NCBI RefSeq assembly: GCF_027595985.1
Contig: NC_073313.1
Location: forward strand, 112,607,552-112,671,551
Length of the DNA: 64,000 nt
DNA from: Sorex araneus
Lineage: Eukaryota; Chordata; Mammalia; Eulipotyphla; Soricidae
Reading direction: 5' to 3'
The translations under genes and the position numbers were made by a program. The notes under the pieces are model-generated. The model saw only the letters and a program-made list of their open reading frames with translations. It had not been told where the DNA came from and ran no database searches. Of the stretch, positions 32,237 through 42,748 are shown piece after piece (within the stretch, counting starts at the first letter, position 1; every line of letters begins with the position of its first letter).

Positions 32237-33290
32237 CAGTCTGTTTTAAAAAGTTTTTTTAAACTTCTTAGACTTTTAAAATTTATTAAGCCACCATTAT
32301 TTACAAAACTGTTCATAGTTGAGTTTTAGACATAAAAAGTTCCAACACTGATTACACCATCAGTCTCAACTTCCCTCCACCAATGTTTCAGGTTTCCTTC
32401 CCCACCTGTAACTCTCAGCTTGCCATGTTGAAGACATCTTTTTAAATCTAATTGTTAAAGTTGGAATCTAATGATTTCAGTGTTGTTGACACTGTTTTTT
32501 AGATCCCATCATTCCTTCTAGATTCCATCATTCTTTAATAACACCAATATACCTGAATCTCTCTCTTCTGCATTCCACTGCTTCTCACCTCTCTACTCTG
32601 TCTCCCCACTACTTGCTTTCTCCCTTCTCTCCCTATATTCTGGAACCAAGAATAATCTAACCGCACACTTGCCCTTCAAAGTGTTGTATCCTCTAATACA
32701 GTTATTCTAAATACCACATATAAGTGATATTCTGTATTTATCCTTAATCTAACATCATTGACATGATAACTTAAAGTTCCTTTCATGCTGTAGTGATTTG
32801 CGTGGTTTTATCATTATTTACAGTTACATAGTATTCCATTGTGTATATATACCCTATCTTCAAGATCCATTAATCTATCTTTGGGCATCTATGTTGATTC
32901 TGAATCATAGCTATTGTACTGAATACTGCAATGAATAATAGTGTGCATACATCATTTGAAATGGATGTTTCTCTGTCCTCTAGGTAGATACCCAAAAATG
33001 GAGTTCCTGGGTCATATGGTAGCTCAATTTTAATCTTACTAAGAACACTCCATACTGTTTTCCATAGGGGTAGGAACAGTCCACACTCCAACCAGCAGTG
33101 ACAAGAGTTCATTTGTGTTGACACACCTGCCAAGACAGATTGTTCCCAATATTATTGATATTTTCCATACTCACTGACATAATATGATATCACATAATCA
33201 TTATGATTTCAATTTCTGTAATAATAAATGATGATGAGCATTTTTTCATGTGCCTCTTGGCCATTCATTGGTCATACACAGAAAAATGTC
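32237..33290 (-). mobile_element. Old L1 3' end, antisense
   Basis: Minus strand: the ORF2 C-terminal frame at 32870-33133 retains HCWLECGLFLPLWKTVWSVLSKIKIELPYDPGTPFLGIY, and a long old-type 3' UTR extends to about 32240. The Cys-motif residues upstream of HCWLEC are lost. Confidence 0.75.
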
Positions 33291-33869
33291 TGTTTATTTC
33301 CTCTCCCCATTTAAAAAAAATATTTGCACCATGAATTATAAAGTTATTCATGTTGGGTTTTTGACATACTGTGGTTTGTCCCTAATCCTGCCACCGCTGT
33401 CAATTTCGCTCCACCAGTTTCCCTATGTTTCCTATCCAAATCCGTACCACCAGCCTCAGCCTGCCATTTTGACAGGCACAATTTTGCTTTGGTTATTAAT
33501 GTTTGGGATTCATAATTTTAATGTTTTTGACTTGGTGTTTTGGATATTTAACTCTATCATTCTTTTCTTCAAAAAATATATTAAATTTTATTTTATACTT
33601 AGATTCCTTATGGCAATAATTATGTCTCATCTCTTTTTTAAAAAAACTTTTAAAGCAATTACGCGTTAATAAATTTTGGAGTTTACAAAGAATAGTTAAG
33701 GCTTATATATGTAAATTTTCCCCAACTCTTTATGTAAATACTATGGTTGACAAAGTTGTTCATAATGATTTCCTACAGGTACTCAATATTGCAAAACATC
33801 TGAATCCCCTTGATCTCTGATCCTCTTGCTTCTCATTTGTTTTTTCTCCCTTTCGCTCTTTCTTTTGTT
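33291..33869 (-). mobile_element. Old L1 3' UTR fragment, antisense
   Basis: 'AAAGTTATTCATGTTGGGTTTTTGACATA' and 'CGCTCCACCAGTTTCCCTATG' repeat the 3' UTR blocks of the preceding copy, so this is a second tandem 3' end. From about 33660 the match fades. Confidence 0.55.
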
Positions 33870-34165
33870 AAAGAATTTTTATTCGATCACTATGGGATAG
33901 ACGCTTACAAAGCTGTTCATGATTAGGTTCCAGTCATACAGTGTTACAACACCCATCCCTCCACCACTGAGCATTTTCCAGCATCAGTGCCCCCAGTTTC
34001 CCTCCCATCTCCATCAGCTCCCACCCCAGCCTGCATCTATTTCTTTTTTCTTCTTATACTATGTGGCCAAGGTTGGTCTAGGCATAGCCCCCTTTAAAAC
34101 ATTGCATGTCTTTATCCAGTTATTCTAAGTACCACATATAAGTGATATAATCCTGTGATGTCCTT
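33870..34165 (-). mobile_element. L1 3' end, antisense, split by LTR
   Basis: Minus-strand L1 3' UTR: 'TTTTTATTCGATCACTATGGGATAG' and 'CACCCATCCCTCCACCACTGAGCATT'. It continues after the LTR at 35391. Confidence 0.65.
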
Positions 34166-35384
34166 TGTGTTTTCACAAAATATGTGTGAGCTCACCATGC
34201 ACATTTGGTGACCATGAGCCACGAACTGCTTCTCCACCTGGACTGCTCTTACCACCAACAGATAGATGAGGGCAGGAACAGGGCCGCCAAGCTGGTTGCT
34301 TGTCAGTTGTCTTTTATTCCAATCTTTGTTCCGCCATTTTTTTCCATTCTCCCCATGCGCCTATTCCAGTTTCCCCCTACATGTCACTCCCATTTCCTCC
34401 TGTCTCTCATGCTAGTTCACTCTCTCCTGCAGCCCTAGTCATTGGCACAATCCCCTGGAGTTTGGTGTAGGAAATACATGTGTGAGATACACAAACAACA
34501 TAAATAAAGCCCTTCCTTGGTGGGGGGAAGGTCTTCTAAGACAAAGAGCTCATCTTGCAAGGAGAGCTGCTCCAGGGCGGAATTTCACTTAAGGGAGTAT
34601 TTCTCCTTTCCTTAGTTCATATGCATTTAAATTTAAGATTAAACACTCATCTTAAATTCACTTCTTAGTAATACTTCTAGTCATTTTATGGGCACAGTAA
34701 GAGATACATTAAGCTTATAGAGTGGTTCTCCTGGGAATATTTCTCTATATATTCCAGACTACAGTCCTCAGGTAAGATTAGTCCTTCCTGACCCCAGCAG
34801 AGTCCTTGTCCAGTCAGTTGTCTTTTGGTCATGACAGAATTTGTTCATGACCATGCTCTTAACTTATAATTGGCCTGTCCCTTTTCAATGCCAGGGTAGC
34901 TTACAGCTTGTCTTGGGTTCATACAAGTTCCTGCATCAGGAGCCTGCTTTGGGGGTGCTAGGAACTAAGGGCAACCAAGGCTTAAGTTGAGTAAATATGA
35001 CAGATGTAAGGAGTAAATACTATTGAGAGCCAATTAACTCCCAAGTTACAAGGCATAGTATTTAACTACTTTCCTGTGTCTATACAAACATGGCATTACT
35101 CTAAACTATGCAAAGGACATAAGGCAAAGAGAAAACAATAACTCTCTTACAAAAACAAAACTCAGAGTCCTTAGAAGGGTGTGACCTTACAAGTCACAGG
35201 GTCTGACTTGGGGATAAGTAATTAACAGATATAGAAAGCAGAGCACAAAGAATTTAAAGATGAATGCCAAGGAAATAAGAATGCTTCCGGGGCATTGTGA
35301 TATTGTGATATTACTCCGTAACACCTAAGCTCCTTGTGGAGCAGAAAGGGTAGAGGAGAAAGTATAAGTCAATGTTATCCTACA
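34166..35384 (-). mobile_element. Solo LTR, ~1.2 kb family
   Basis: Homologous end to end with 6282-7584: shared landmarks 'CACAG.AAGAGAT.CATTAAGCTTATAGA', 'CATGACAG.ATTTG.TCATGACCA.GCTCTTAACTTAT' and 'CCTAAGCTCCTTGTGG'. It starts with TG at about 34166 and ends CTACA at 35384. Flanks GTCCTT and CTTCTT agree at four of six positions, a possible decayed 6-bp TSD. More diverged than the 6282 copy. There is no internal viral sequence. Confidence 0.72.
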
Positions 35385-35390
35385 CTTCTT

Positions 35391-35758
35391 CTGCCTTATT
35401 TCTCTTTACTGATATTGTTAAGTTCCATCCATATTGCAACAAATTACATAGTCTCATATTTACAGCTGCATAGTACTCCATTGTGTATATGGAGCAGATC
35501 TTCATGATCTACTGATCTGTTGTTGGACATTAAGATTGATTCCAAGTCTCAGCTACTATTATGAATAATGAAATGAATAGTGCTGTGCATACATTCTTTT
35601 GAATTAATGTTTTTTTTCTATTCTAGGAGTAGATACCCCAATGCAAAACTGTTGGATTGTAGCGTAGCTCCATTTTAATTTTACTGATAAAACTCATACT
35701 GTTTTCCACAGGGGTTGGATTGAACAACATTCCCACCTGAAAGGTATCACATTACTCA
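35391..35758 (-). mobile_element. Old L1 ORF2 end, antisense (continuation)
   Basis: 'GCTGCATAGTACTCCATTGTGTATATGG' and 'TACTGTTTTCCACAGGGGTTGGA' are the reverse complement of the ORF2 C-terminal region; it continues the copy cut by the LTR. Confidence 0.7.
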
Positions 35759-36130
35759 CTTGAAACTATACTATAACTTTATAATGATCAAAACAGCATG
35801 GTATTGGAATAAGGACAGACTTTCTGGCCAATGGGTCAGAAGAGAACATATAAGAACAAACCATCTTATATATAGTAATCTAATTTTTTACAAAGATGCT
35901 GAGAACATGAAATGGAGTCAAGATGCCCTCTTCAACAAATTGATCAGTTAAGTTTTGACAAAGAAGTTGAGAGTATAAAATGGAATAAACAAATTTCAAC
36001 ATATGGTCATGTGATGATTGAATACACATAAAAAATTAAAGCTGGATCCATATCTCACAAATTAAACAAAAGTCAAAACAAAGTGGATAAAAGGCATTAA
36101 AATCATACAGTACATTGATAAAATGTTTTT
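35759..36130 (+). pseudogene. Old L1 ORF2 fragment
   Basis: The frame 35760-35951 aligns with 12330-12500 of the young ORF2 (LYY..., [31 protein letters not shown]). Confidence 0.75.
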
Positions 36131-36613
36131 TAGATTTTAAGATGTCTTTTGGATATTCTATGCATATTGTCACATTAGCATCAAATAGTTATGGTTTACC
36201 TTTTTCTTTTACAATTTTAATACATTTTCTCCCCTTTTCTTCCTAATAGTTCTGGTTAATATAGTTCCAGATATGTGTTAAATAATAGTGGCGAAAGTGA
36301 GCCTTGTGACTCATCTTAGAGGGAAGACTTCCTGATGCTTACAATTTAATATTATATAAGCTGTGGGTTTGTTGTATTTGGCTTTTATCATCTTGATAAA
36401 TATTCTTCCTTCATTTTGTTGAGATTATCTTAAATTTCACTGAATTTTAACAAAAAAATTGTATGCATCTATTGGTATGGTCATGTAATGTATATCTTTC
36501 TTTATCTTCATGTAGTGTATTGTATTGATTTGTGTATGCTAAAACATCCTTGCATCTCTAAAATAAATTCTATTTTCTCATATTATCATGTGATCCTATG
36601 ATTATTGTGATAT
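36131..36613 (-). mobile_element. Old L1 RT-region fragment, antisense
   Basis: 'GGTTTGTTGTATTTGGCTTTTATCATC' and 'AAACATCCTTGCATCTCTAAAATAAA' are reverse-complement RT landmarks. Confidence 0.65.
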
Positions 36614-36622
36614 ATTGTTTAA
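36614..36622 (+). repeat. TSD of tRNA-headed RTE-tailed SINE, left
   Basis: ATTGTTTAA, repeated at 36881-36889. Confidence 0.65.
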
Positions 36623-36880
36623 ATTTGGCTTGAGCGATAGTGCAGTGGATAGGGCATTCACCTTGCACGTGGCCAACCTGGGTTCGATTTTTCTGCCTCT
36701 CTCAGAAAGCCCAGCAAGCTACCATGAGTATCTCGATCGCACGGCAGAGCCTGGCAAGCTACCCATGGTGTATTCGCTATGCCAAAAAGAGTAACAACGA
36801 GTATCACAATGGAGATGTTACTGGTGCCCACTAGAGCAAATTGATGAGCAAAGGTATGATATTGATACGGTGATACAGTG
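36623..36880 (+). mobile_element. tRNA-headed, RTE-tailed SINE with TSD
   Basis: A 258-bp complete copy. tRNA-like head at about 36626-36690 (A box TAGTGCAGTGG, B box GGTTCGATTTT). RTE-5'-like body: 'CAGCAAGCTACCATGAGTATCTCGA', 'GTATTCGCTATGCCAAAAAGAGTAAC'. RTE 3' terminus: 'GAGATGTTACTGGTGCCCACT'. The tail is GATACGGTGATACAGTG. The head is shared with SOR, the tail is not, and there is no poly(A). Confidence 0.85.
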
Positions 36881-36889
36881 ATTGTTTAA
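36881..36889 (+). repeat. TSD of tRNA-headed RTE-tailed SINE, right
   Basis: ATTGTTTAA, identical to 36614-36622; antisense L1 sequence resumes here. Confidence 0.65.
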
Positions 36890-37315
36890 TTCAGTTTACT
36901 AAAATAACTGTTTCATATCTATGTTCATCACAGATATTGGTCTGCAATTTTCATTTTATTGGTATAGTTTTTCTTTTGGCCTCAAGGAAATATGGGCTTT
37001 CCATAAATTATTAGGTCTCTTGATTTAGTGTTGTTGACTATGGTTTGGGGGATTTGGGGGTTATAGGAGAGAACCTGGGAATGTTGGTGGTGGGAATTTA
37101 ATATTAATGGTGGGACTGATGCTACAATGGTTTGTCTAAGTTCAACTATGAATCACTTTGTGATTCACTGTTTTCTAATGAAAAAGAAACTATTGGGAAG
37201 AGTTTTTGTTTCTCTGATATTATTGAGAATCTTTAGGACTAAAATGAATAAATTTTTCTTGAAGGTTTAGTTTAAACCACTAATGAACCCACCTGGAATT
37301 AGACTTTTTTGTTTA
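36890..37315 (-). mobile_element. Old L1 RT fragment, antisense, with a small sense L1 3' end inside
   Basis: The flanks ('TATTGGTCTGCAATTTTCATTTTATTGG' and 'TGAACCCACCTGGAATTAGAC') are antisense RT region. Between about 37025 and 37190 lies a sense L1 3' terminus only ~165 bp long ('GAGAGAACCTGGGAATGTTGGTGG' to 'GTGATTCACTG'). Confidence 0.55.
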
Positions 37316-38340
37316 AAAAATAATTTTTAGAACTGTTTCATATATACATAAAAAAGGATAATTGAATCTCTGTCTCACAGTTTATACAAAAATTAATTAA
37401 AAACAACTTAAAGACCAAAGTAGATTAAAGTCAATTAAGAAGGTTAAGCTAGAATTCATATAATGCATCTAGGATAACATAGGCAGAATGCTCCAGGATA
37501 TAGACCACACAGATATCTTCAGTGACTTTTTTCTATTTGTTAAAAAAAGTAAAAGGAAAAACAAACAAATGAGACTGTATCAAACTAAAAAACATGCATA
37601 GTGAAAGAAAATTAGGGTAAAATAAAAGACACCAAACGGGATGGGAGAAAATACTACACACTATATATCTGATAAACTGCTAATATATCAGGTACATGAA
37701 GTAGTCAGTATATTCATCAAAAGCTAATTCATTTGTTTTTTCAATCATGGAACGAGACAAACAAACACTTCTTTCAAGAAGACATATGAACGGCCAGCAG
37801 GAATATGAAATAAAGTGTTCATTATCACTGATTATCATAGAAATGAAAATTGAAAAAAATATATTTCACTTTATGCCTATGAGAATGGCCGTAGCAAAAA
37901 GAATGATGTCGAGTAGTACTGGCAGAGGTTGAAAAAGAAACTTTCATTAATTGTTGGTGGGAAACTTGTCAGGTTCATCCTCTGTGGAAAACAGTACCAA
38001 AAGTTCTTAAAGAATAAAATCTAGAACACCTATATGACCCTGTAATTTCACATTTTGGAATCCTTCTCAAGTTCAAGTGCATTAATTTGAAAAGATATAT
38101 GGTCAGCTATGTTCATTCCAGTGTTATGTACAATAGCCAAGATATGGAAAACAACCCATGTCAAATGATGAATTAATAAAGGAGTTACGGCATATTGAAC
38201 ACAATAAAATACTACTCAAATATGAGAAAACAAGACATTGCGCCTTTTTGCATAATGTGGATGGGACAAGAGGATGTGATTTTAAGCCAAATAATTAAAA
38301 AAGAGAAGGGCAAATAGCAAATTGTCTCACTCATATTGGT
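37316..38340 (+). pseudogene. Old L1 ORF2 C-terminal region
   Basis: Sense old L1: 'AAAGACCAAAGTAGATTAAAG', 'CACTTTATGCCTATGAGAATGG' and 'TGTTGGTGGGAAACTTGTCAGGTTCATCCTCTGTGGAAAACAG' follow ORF2 order to the end. There is no open frame of note. Confidence 0.7.
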
Positions 38341-38749
38341 ATATACAAAATCAAGGCAGAAAAATCAACAGCATCCAATTATAACACAATATTGTTTTCT
38401 ACAATAGAAGTGAGGTTACAAAAATGATAAAAGGGTGTTTTGTGGGAATGAAGAGCCAAAGTATGTGATAAAAATAACAGATGTGGTAGATCTTTAACAC
38501 TTTGTGGTGATGAAGATGAATTAATTTCTATAGCAAAAGCATAAATATTAGCAACACCAGCTTCCCACTGCCTCTTTACCACTCTCCCTGACATGAAGAT
38601 AAGACCTGGAGCCAGTGGACCATCATATCTGTTGAAAGAGCACAGGCAAAACCTCATCCTCCTGAACTCCTACGTTTCTATTGGAGTCATGTACGGTTAC
38701 AAATAATGATAACTTGCAGTGAAAGTTACTCCTGGAGATTTCAGAATCC
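38341..38749. other. Unassigned, possibly L1 3' UTR/5' UTR junction
   Basis: No landmarks beyond position between an ORF2 end and an ORF1 start on the same strand. No gene supported. Confidence 0.3.
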
Positions 38750-38763
38750 AGAGCCTCACTCTT

Positions 38764-38938
38764 TTTTTTTTGCTTTTTGGGTCACACCCAGCAATGCACA
38801 GGGGTCACTCCTGGCTCTGCACTCAGGAATTACCCCTGGCAGTGCTCAGGTGACCATATGGGATGCTGGGAATAGAACCTGGGTCTGCCACGTGCAAGGC
38901 AAATGCCCTACCTGCTGTGCTATCGCTCCAGCCCCATG
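38764..38938 (-). mobile_element. SOR-type SINE with 14-bp TSD
   Basis: Near-consensus reverse-complement SOR with a T10 (poly(A)) end at left and 'GCTATCGCTCCAGCCCC' head at right. AGAGCCTCACTCTT flanks it at 38750-38763 and 38939-38952. Sense-strand pseudo-frames across it are spurious. Confidence 0.92.
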
Positions 38939-38952
38939 AGAGCCTCACTCTT

Positions 38953-39900
38953 AAGAAAAGTACACCATCAAAGATCTCCACTTCACCCCCAATATGTAGT
39001 AGGAGCTGAACCCCATGAGAGTGATGAATCACTAGCACCAGGAAAAGTGAAAAAAAACTGAAGAAATTATCTATCATCAAAGGCCAAAAGTTCAGAAAGA
39101 TCCTCAGCTGCATCAAAAATTTTTTAACTGACTGAAGAAGACTAAAATAGCTATCCTCTAGATGTTTAATAGTCTGGAAAAATTGATCAGGGAATGAATA
39201 AACTTCAAAAGAATTTTTGGAGGAGGAATGAAAATGCTCATTCAAGAAGAAATTTATAAGTTACAGAATATAGCATCAAATATCCGCAACATAATGGATG
39301 AAGCTGAAATTACAATTGGTGAACTTGAAGAAAGGATTCAAATTCTATCAGTAACAAAGAGTCAACAGAAAAGAGACTAAGAAAAAAATCTTTAAATATT
39401 TTATTTTCAATCCAAGGAAGAAAAAACCTCATAATCATAGGGATTTCAGAAAGAGAAGAAAAAGGGAAAAGGCAAAAATTACAGGTTAAATAAATAATTA
39501 AAATATTTCCAATTTAAGAAGTAAATTAATGTACAAATCTAGGAGACAAAATGAGTGTTAATCCTAATATATCCAAACAGAACAGGGCTTGTTCTAATCC
39601 TAATATACCCCCCAAAATACAATATAATCAAAATGGAAAAACCCAAGACAGACGTAGGATCCTTAAAGTCACAAGAGAGAATGAAGCAAGACCTCATGTA
39701 CAGTGAGAAAGACTTATAAGACTCACATAAGAACTCTCAAATAAAACACTATAAATAAGAAGAGAGTGGATGATATGTTCAAAATATTGAATGAAAAGAA
39801 CATTCACCCTGATCCAAGAATTCTCTGCCTTGCAAAGTTATCACTGAGATTTGAAAGATTGATAAAAGCATTTTCAGACTTATTTTGAATAAAATAGACA
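38953..39900 (+). pseudogene. Old L1 ORF1, decayed
   Basis: About 39180-39380 has the coiled-coil-like ORF1 composition. About 39415-39470 matches the RRM entry (equivalent of NLIIIGISERE). About 39770-39900 matches the ORF1 C-terminal block 'AAAAGAACATTCACCCTGATCCAAGAATTCTCTGCC..GCAAAGTTATCA' (cf. 9525-9560). It could be a HAL1-like half-L1; ORF2 start sequence after 40500 argues for a plain old L1. Confidence 0.65.
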
Positions 39901-40310
39901 TCCTTAAGTTCATTCAATTTGCAGCTATGCACATGATTTTTCTCTTTTCTACTGTCCATATAGTAGTTCTGTAACTACATCATAATTTCTTTTTCCAGTC
40001 ATGTTTTTCTGGACATTTGGGTTGTTCCCATAGCCTTACTATTTTACTAAACACTAAAATAAACACAGAGGTTCATATATACATTTTAATAATGATTTTG
40101 TGGTCTTGGAATATATGTGAAGAAGTGGAAAAGATGGATCATATAGGAGTTCTACTTCTACTTTTTAAAAATGTTTTAATTTTATTTTAGACCATGTGAT
40201 TACAATACTGATAACAACAGTTATATGCAAAAGACATACTAGCACCATACTCTCTACCAGAGTTTCAGCTTCCCTCCACCATTGTCCCCCTGTCTCAATC
40301 AATTGACTGA
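39901..40310 (-). mobile_element. Old L1 3' end, antisense, inside old ORF1
   Basis: Antisense ORF2 end/3' UTR ('GACATTTGGGTTGTTCCCATAG', 'CTTCCCTCCACCATTGTCC') between two parts of the sense ORF1. Confidence 0.6.
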
Positions 40311-40600
40311 AAAACAAAAAGTCCAGTCTAGAGTCTAGTACCCAGCAAAACTATCATCTACACCTGAGAGAAGAATAAGAACATTTTGAGACAAAATAAG
40401 AATGGGCAGTATATTTGACAAACTAACAAATACTGCAAAAATTATTGAAACACTGCTTATAGAAAGAACATAGACACTTGCAAAAGCAACACACACATGG
40501 TAACACTACCCTTAATGTCAATAATCTCTCTCAACGTCAATGAAACAAACTACCCTATTAAAAGAAAAAGTTGACCGCAAATGCTGGAGGAGAAGTTGGG
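40311..40600 (+). pseudogene. Old L1 ORF1 end and ORF2 start
   Basis: Resumes the sense L1: ORF1 C-terminus ('CCAGCAAAACTATCATCTACACCTGAG'), then the ORF2 N-terminus ('TCAATAATCTCTCTCAACGTCAATG', cf. 9728-9755). Confidence 0.65.
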
Positions 40601-40932
40601 ATAAAGAAAGGACCACCATGACCAATATAGTTGGAAATGATCATTCTGGATAAAAACTGAATGCTGAAAATAGGTAAAGGAACAAAGATGATAACTTCTC
40701 AGTAACTGGATTATAAACCATAATGCCCCAAATGGAATAGACAGAGAAAGAAAGAGAAATAAGGAAAGTGCCTGCCATAGAGACAGGCTGGCGAGAAGGT
40801 GGCAGGAAGGGAACTGGTGATATTGCTAGCGGGAAATGTACGCTGGTGGAGGGAATAGTGTTGGAATACTTGATAACTTAAACCCAACCGTGATCAGTTT
40901 TGTAAGTCTGTATCTCAGGGTAACTCATTAAA
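40601..40932 (+). mobile_element. L1-type 3' UTR segment
   Basis: Homologue of 22506-22868, ending 'TGTATCTCAGGGTAACTCATTAAAAAAATTC'. It breaks the old ORF2 and so is a later insertion. Confidence 0.65.
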
Positions 40933-40934
40933 AA

Positions 40935-41185
40935 AATTCATCACTGTCGCTGTCACTATCTCCCGTTGTTCATTGATTTTCTCAAGCGGGTGCCAGTAAT
41001 GTCTCCATTTGTCCCTGTCACATGCTAGTGTTGCCTGATGGCATATTGGGGGCTCTTTCAGAATCAGAGGAATGAGGACCGTCGTTGTTACTGTTTTTGG
41101 CATATCGAGTATGCCACGGGTAGCTTGCCAGGCTCTGCCATGTGGGCGGGGTACTCTCAGTAGCTTGCCAGGCTCTCTGATTTAG
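40935..41185 (-). mobile_element. RTE-derived element, antisense
   Basis: Left end CACTGTCGCTGTCACTAT is the reverse complement of the (GTGACA)n tail. Then the RTE 3' terminus ('GCGGGTGCCAGTAATGTCTCC') and the RTE-5'-like body ('TGTTACTGTTTTTGGCATATCGAGTATGCC', 'GCTTGCCAGGCTCTGCCATG'). Confidence 0.8.
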
Positions 41186-41880
41186 ACAAAAAAAATAAAT
41201 TCTCAGGCCCAGTTTTTGATTTCCAGATGGGGTCACGAGTAAAGTTTGATGTTTAGAGTGCTGAGCGGCATGTTGTCTGTTTTTTTTTTAATTGAATTAC
41301 CATGAGATAGTTATTGGTTGGGAGCCACATGTTGTCTAAAGCGAGATGGTGAGCCAGGTTTCAAAGAGTGCAAGGGATTCAAGCAGCGTCAGCACCAGCT
41401 TGCCTCCAATCAAATATGGTGTGGTAGTTATGGAAAATGAGTAGGGAGTGTCTTATGATGTGTTGTGCAGCTGAGAAAGCAGCTGAGCAGTTTAGGAATA
41501 TGTCCACTCATATGTGAAGCTCTGCCTAAGCATGTGGAAAGCAGCCTGGAATGTGGCAATTGTTGGATTGTGGAGGTCAGCTGCTGGGGTTTGGTCCCTT
41601 GGGGCAGAGAGGGCACTCACTGGCCCCCTCTGGGGTATCCTGAGTAAAAACAGCCTGGCGCGGAGTCCAGTAGCATGGTTTTGGTGGCCTCATTTTATGC
41701 TCCCTTCAGGGAGAAGCAGTCATGAGTACTGGATGGTGGCCGATGAGGAGATAATCTGGTGTCAGCAGGAGGTGGCTCATGGGCATGACCCCTGGGCCAC
41801 TGGAGACTGGGGGAAGCAGGCAGAGGATCTCTTCTCCCAAGTCCCATTGAGCCCAGGGTCTAAGGTCTTTGTATTCTGGT
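41186..41880. other. GC-richer interval with RTE-element head homology
   Basis: About 41500-41670 matches the GC-rich head of the element at 20125-20270 ('GTGGAGGTCAGCTGCTGGGGTTTGGTCCCTTGGGGC', 'AACAGCCTGGCGCGGAGTCC') in plus orientation. The rest (41186-41268, 41329-41500 and 41670-41880) has no match I can name. It may be a longer form of the RTE 5' UTR. No gene supported. Confidence 0.4.
41279..41328 (-). mobile_element. 50-bp L1 3'-end micro-insertion with TSD
   Basis: CATGTTGTCT at 41269-41278 and 41329-41338 flanks 50 bp which, on the minus strand, ends 'ACTATCTCATGGTAATTCAATT' plus A10. That is the terminal ~25-30 bp of L1 3' UTR with poly(A), an extremely short reverse-transcription product. 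Confidence 0.75.
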
Positions 41881-42722
41881 CACTGTATCTTTTGCAGTGC
41901 AGAAGTTTTTTAGTTTAATGTAGTCCCATTTGTTGATCTCTGTTTCCACTTGGTTGGCCAGTTGCATGTCATCTTTGAAGATAACTTTATCTTCAATATC
42001 TTGGAGGGTTTTGCCGACCTTGTCTTCAATGTACTTTATGGCTTGTGGTCTAATGTTGAGGTCTTTAATCCATTTTGATCTGATTTTGTGCATGGTGTCA
42101 GGTCGAGGTCTAAGCCCATTCTTTTGCCTGCGGTTGTCCAGTTGTGCCAGCACCATTTGTTAAAGAGGTTTTCCTTGCTCCACTTTTCATCTCTTGCTCC
42201 CTTGTCAAAGATTAGATGATCATACATTTGGGGTTGTGTGTAGGGATAATCCACCCTGTTCCATTGGTCTGCAGCTCTGCCTTTGTTCCAGTACCATGCT
42301 GTTTTGTTATTGCTTTGTAGTAAAGTTTGAGGTTGGGGAGGGTGATGACTCCCATCGTCTTTTTCCCAAAAATTGTTTTAGCCACCCTGGGCGTTTGTTG
42401 TTCCATATGAATTTTAGGATTGCTTGATCAGTTTCTTTGAAGAATGTCATGGGTATCCTAATAGGGATCGTGTTGATCTGTATAATGCTTTGGGGAGTAT
42501 TGACATTTTGATAATGATTTTCCCTATCCATGAGCAGGGTATATGTTTCCATTTCCTCATGTCCTCTTTTATTTCATGGAGTGGTGTTTTATAGTTTTCT
42601 TTGTAGAGGTTTTTTACTTCCTTGGTTAAACTGATTCCAAGGTACTTGGTTTTCAGGGGCACGATTGTGAATGGGGTTGCTTTTTTCATGTCCCTTTCCT
42701 CTGCCTCATTGTTTGTATAAAT
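41881..42722 (-). pseudogene. L1 ORF2 internal fragment without 3' end
   Basis: On the minus strand this corresponds to about 11940-12785 of the young L1 ([23 protein letters not shown]... to FCTAKDTVTRIQ). Several short frames (42447-42689, 42212-42406, 41860-42156) are pieces of it. It is fairly young but stops inside ORF2 on both sides and carries no 3' UTR, which is unusual for an L1 and implies a later deletion or recombination. Confidence 0.8.
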
Positions 42723-42731
42723 AAGTATTTT

Positions 42732-42748
42732 AAAAAGAATCTCCTTTC
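42732..42748 (+). repeat. TSD of L1-tailed retroposon, left (17 bp)
   Basis: AAAAAGAATCTCCTTTC, repeated exactly at 43946-43962. Confidence 0.9.
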
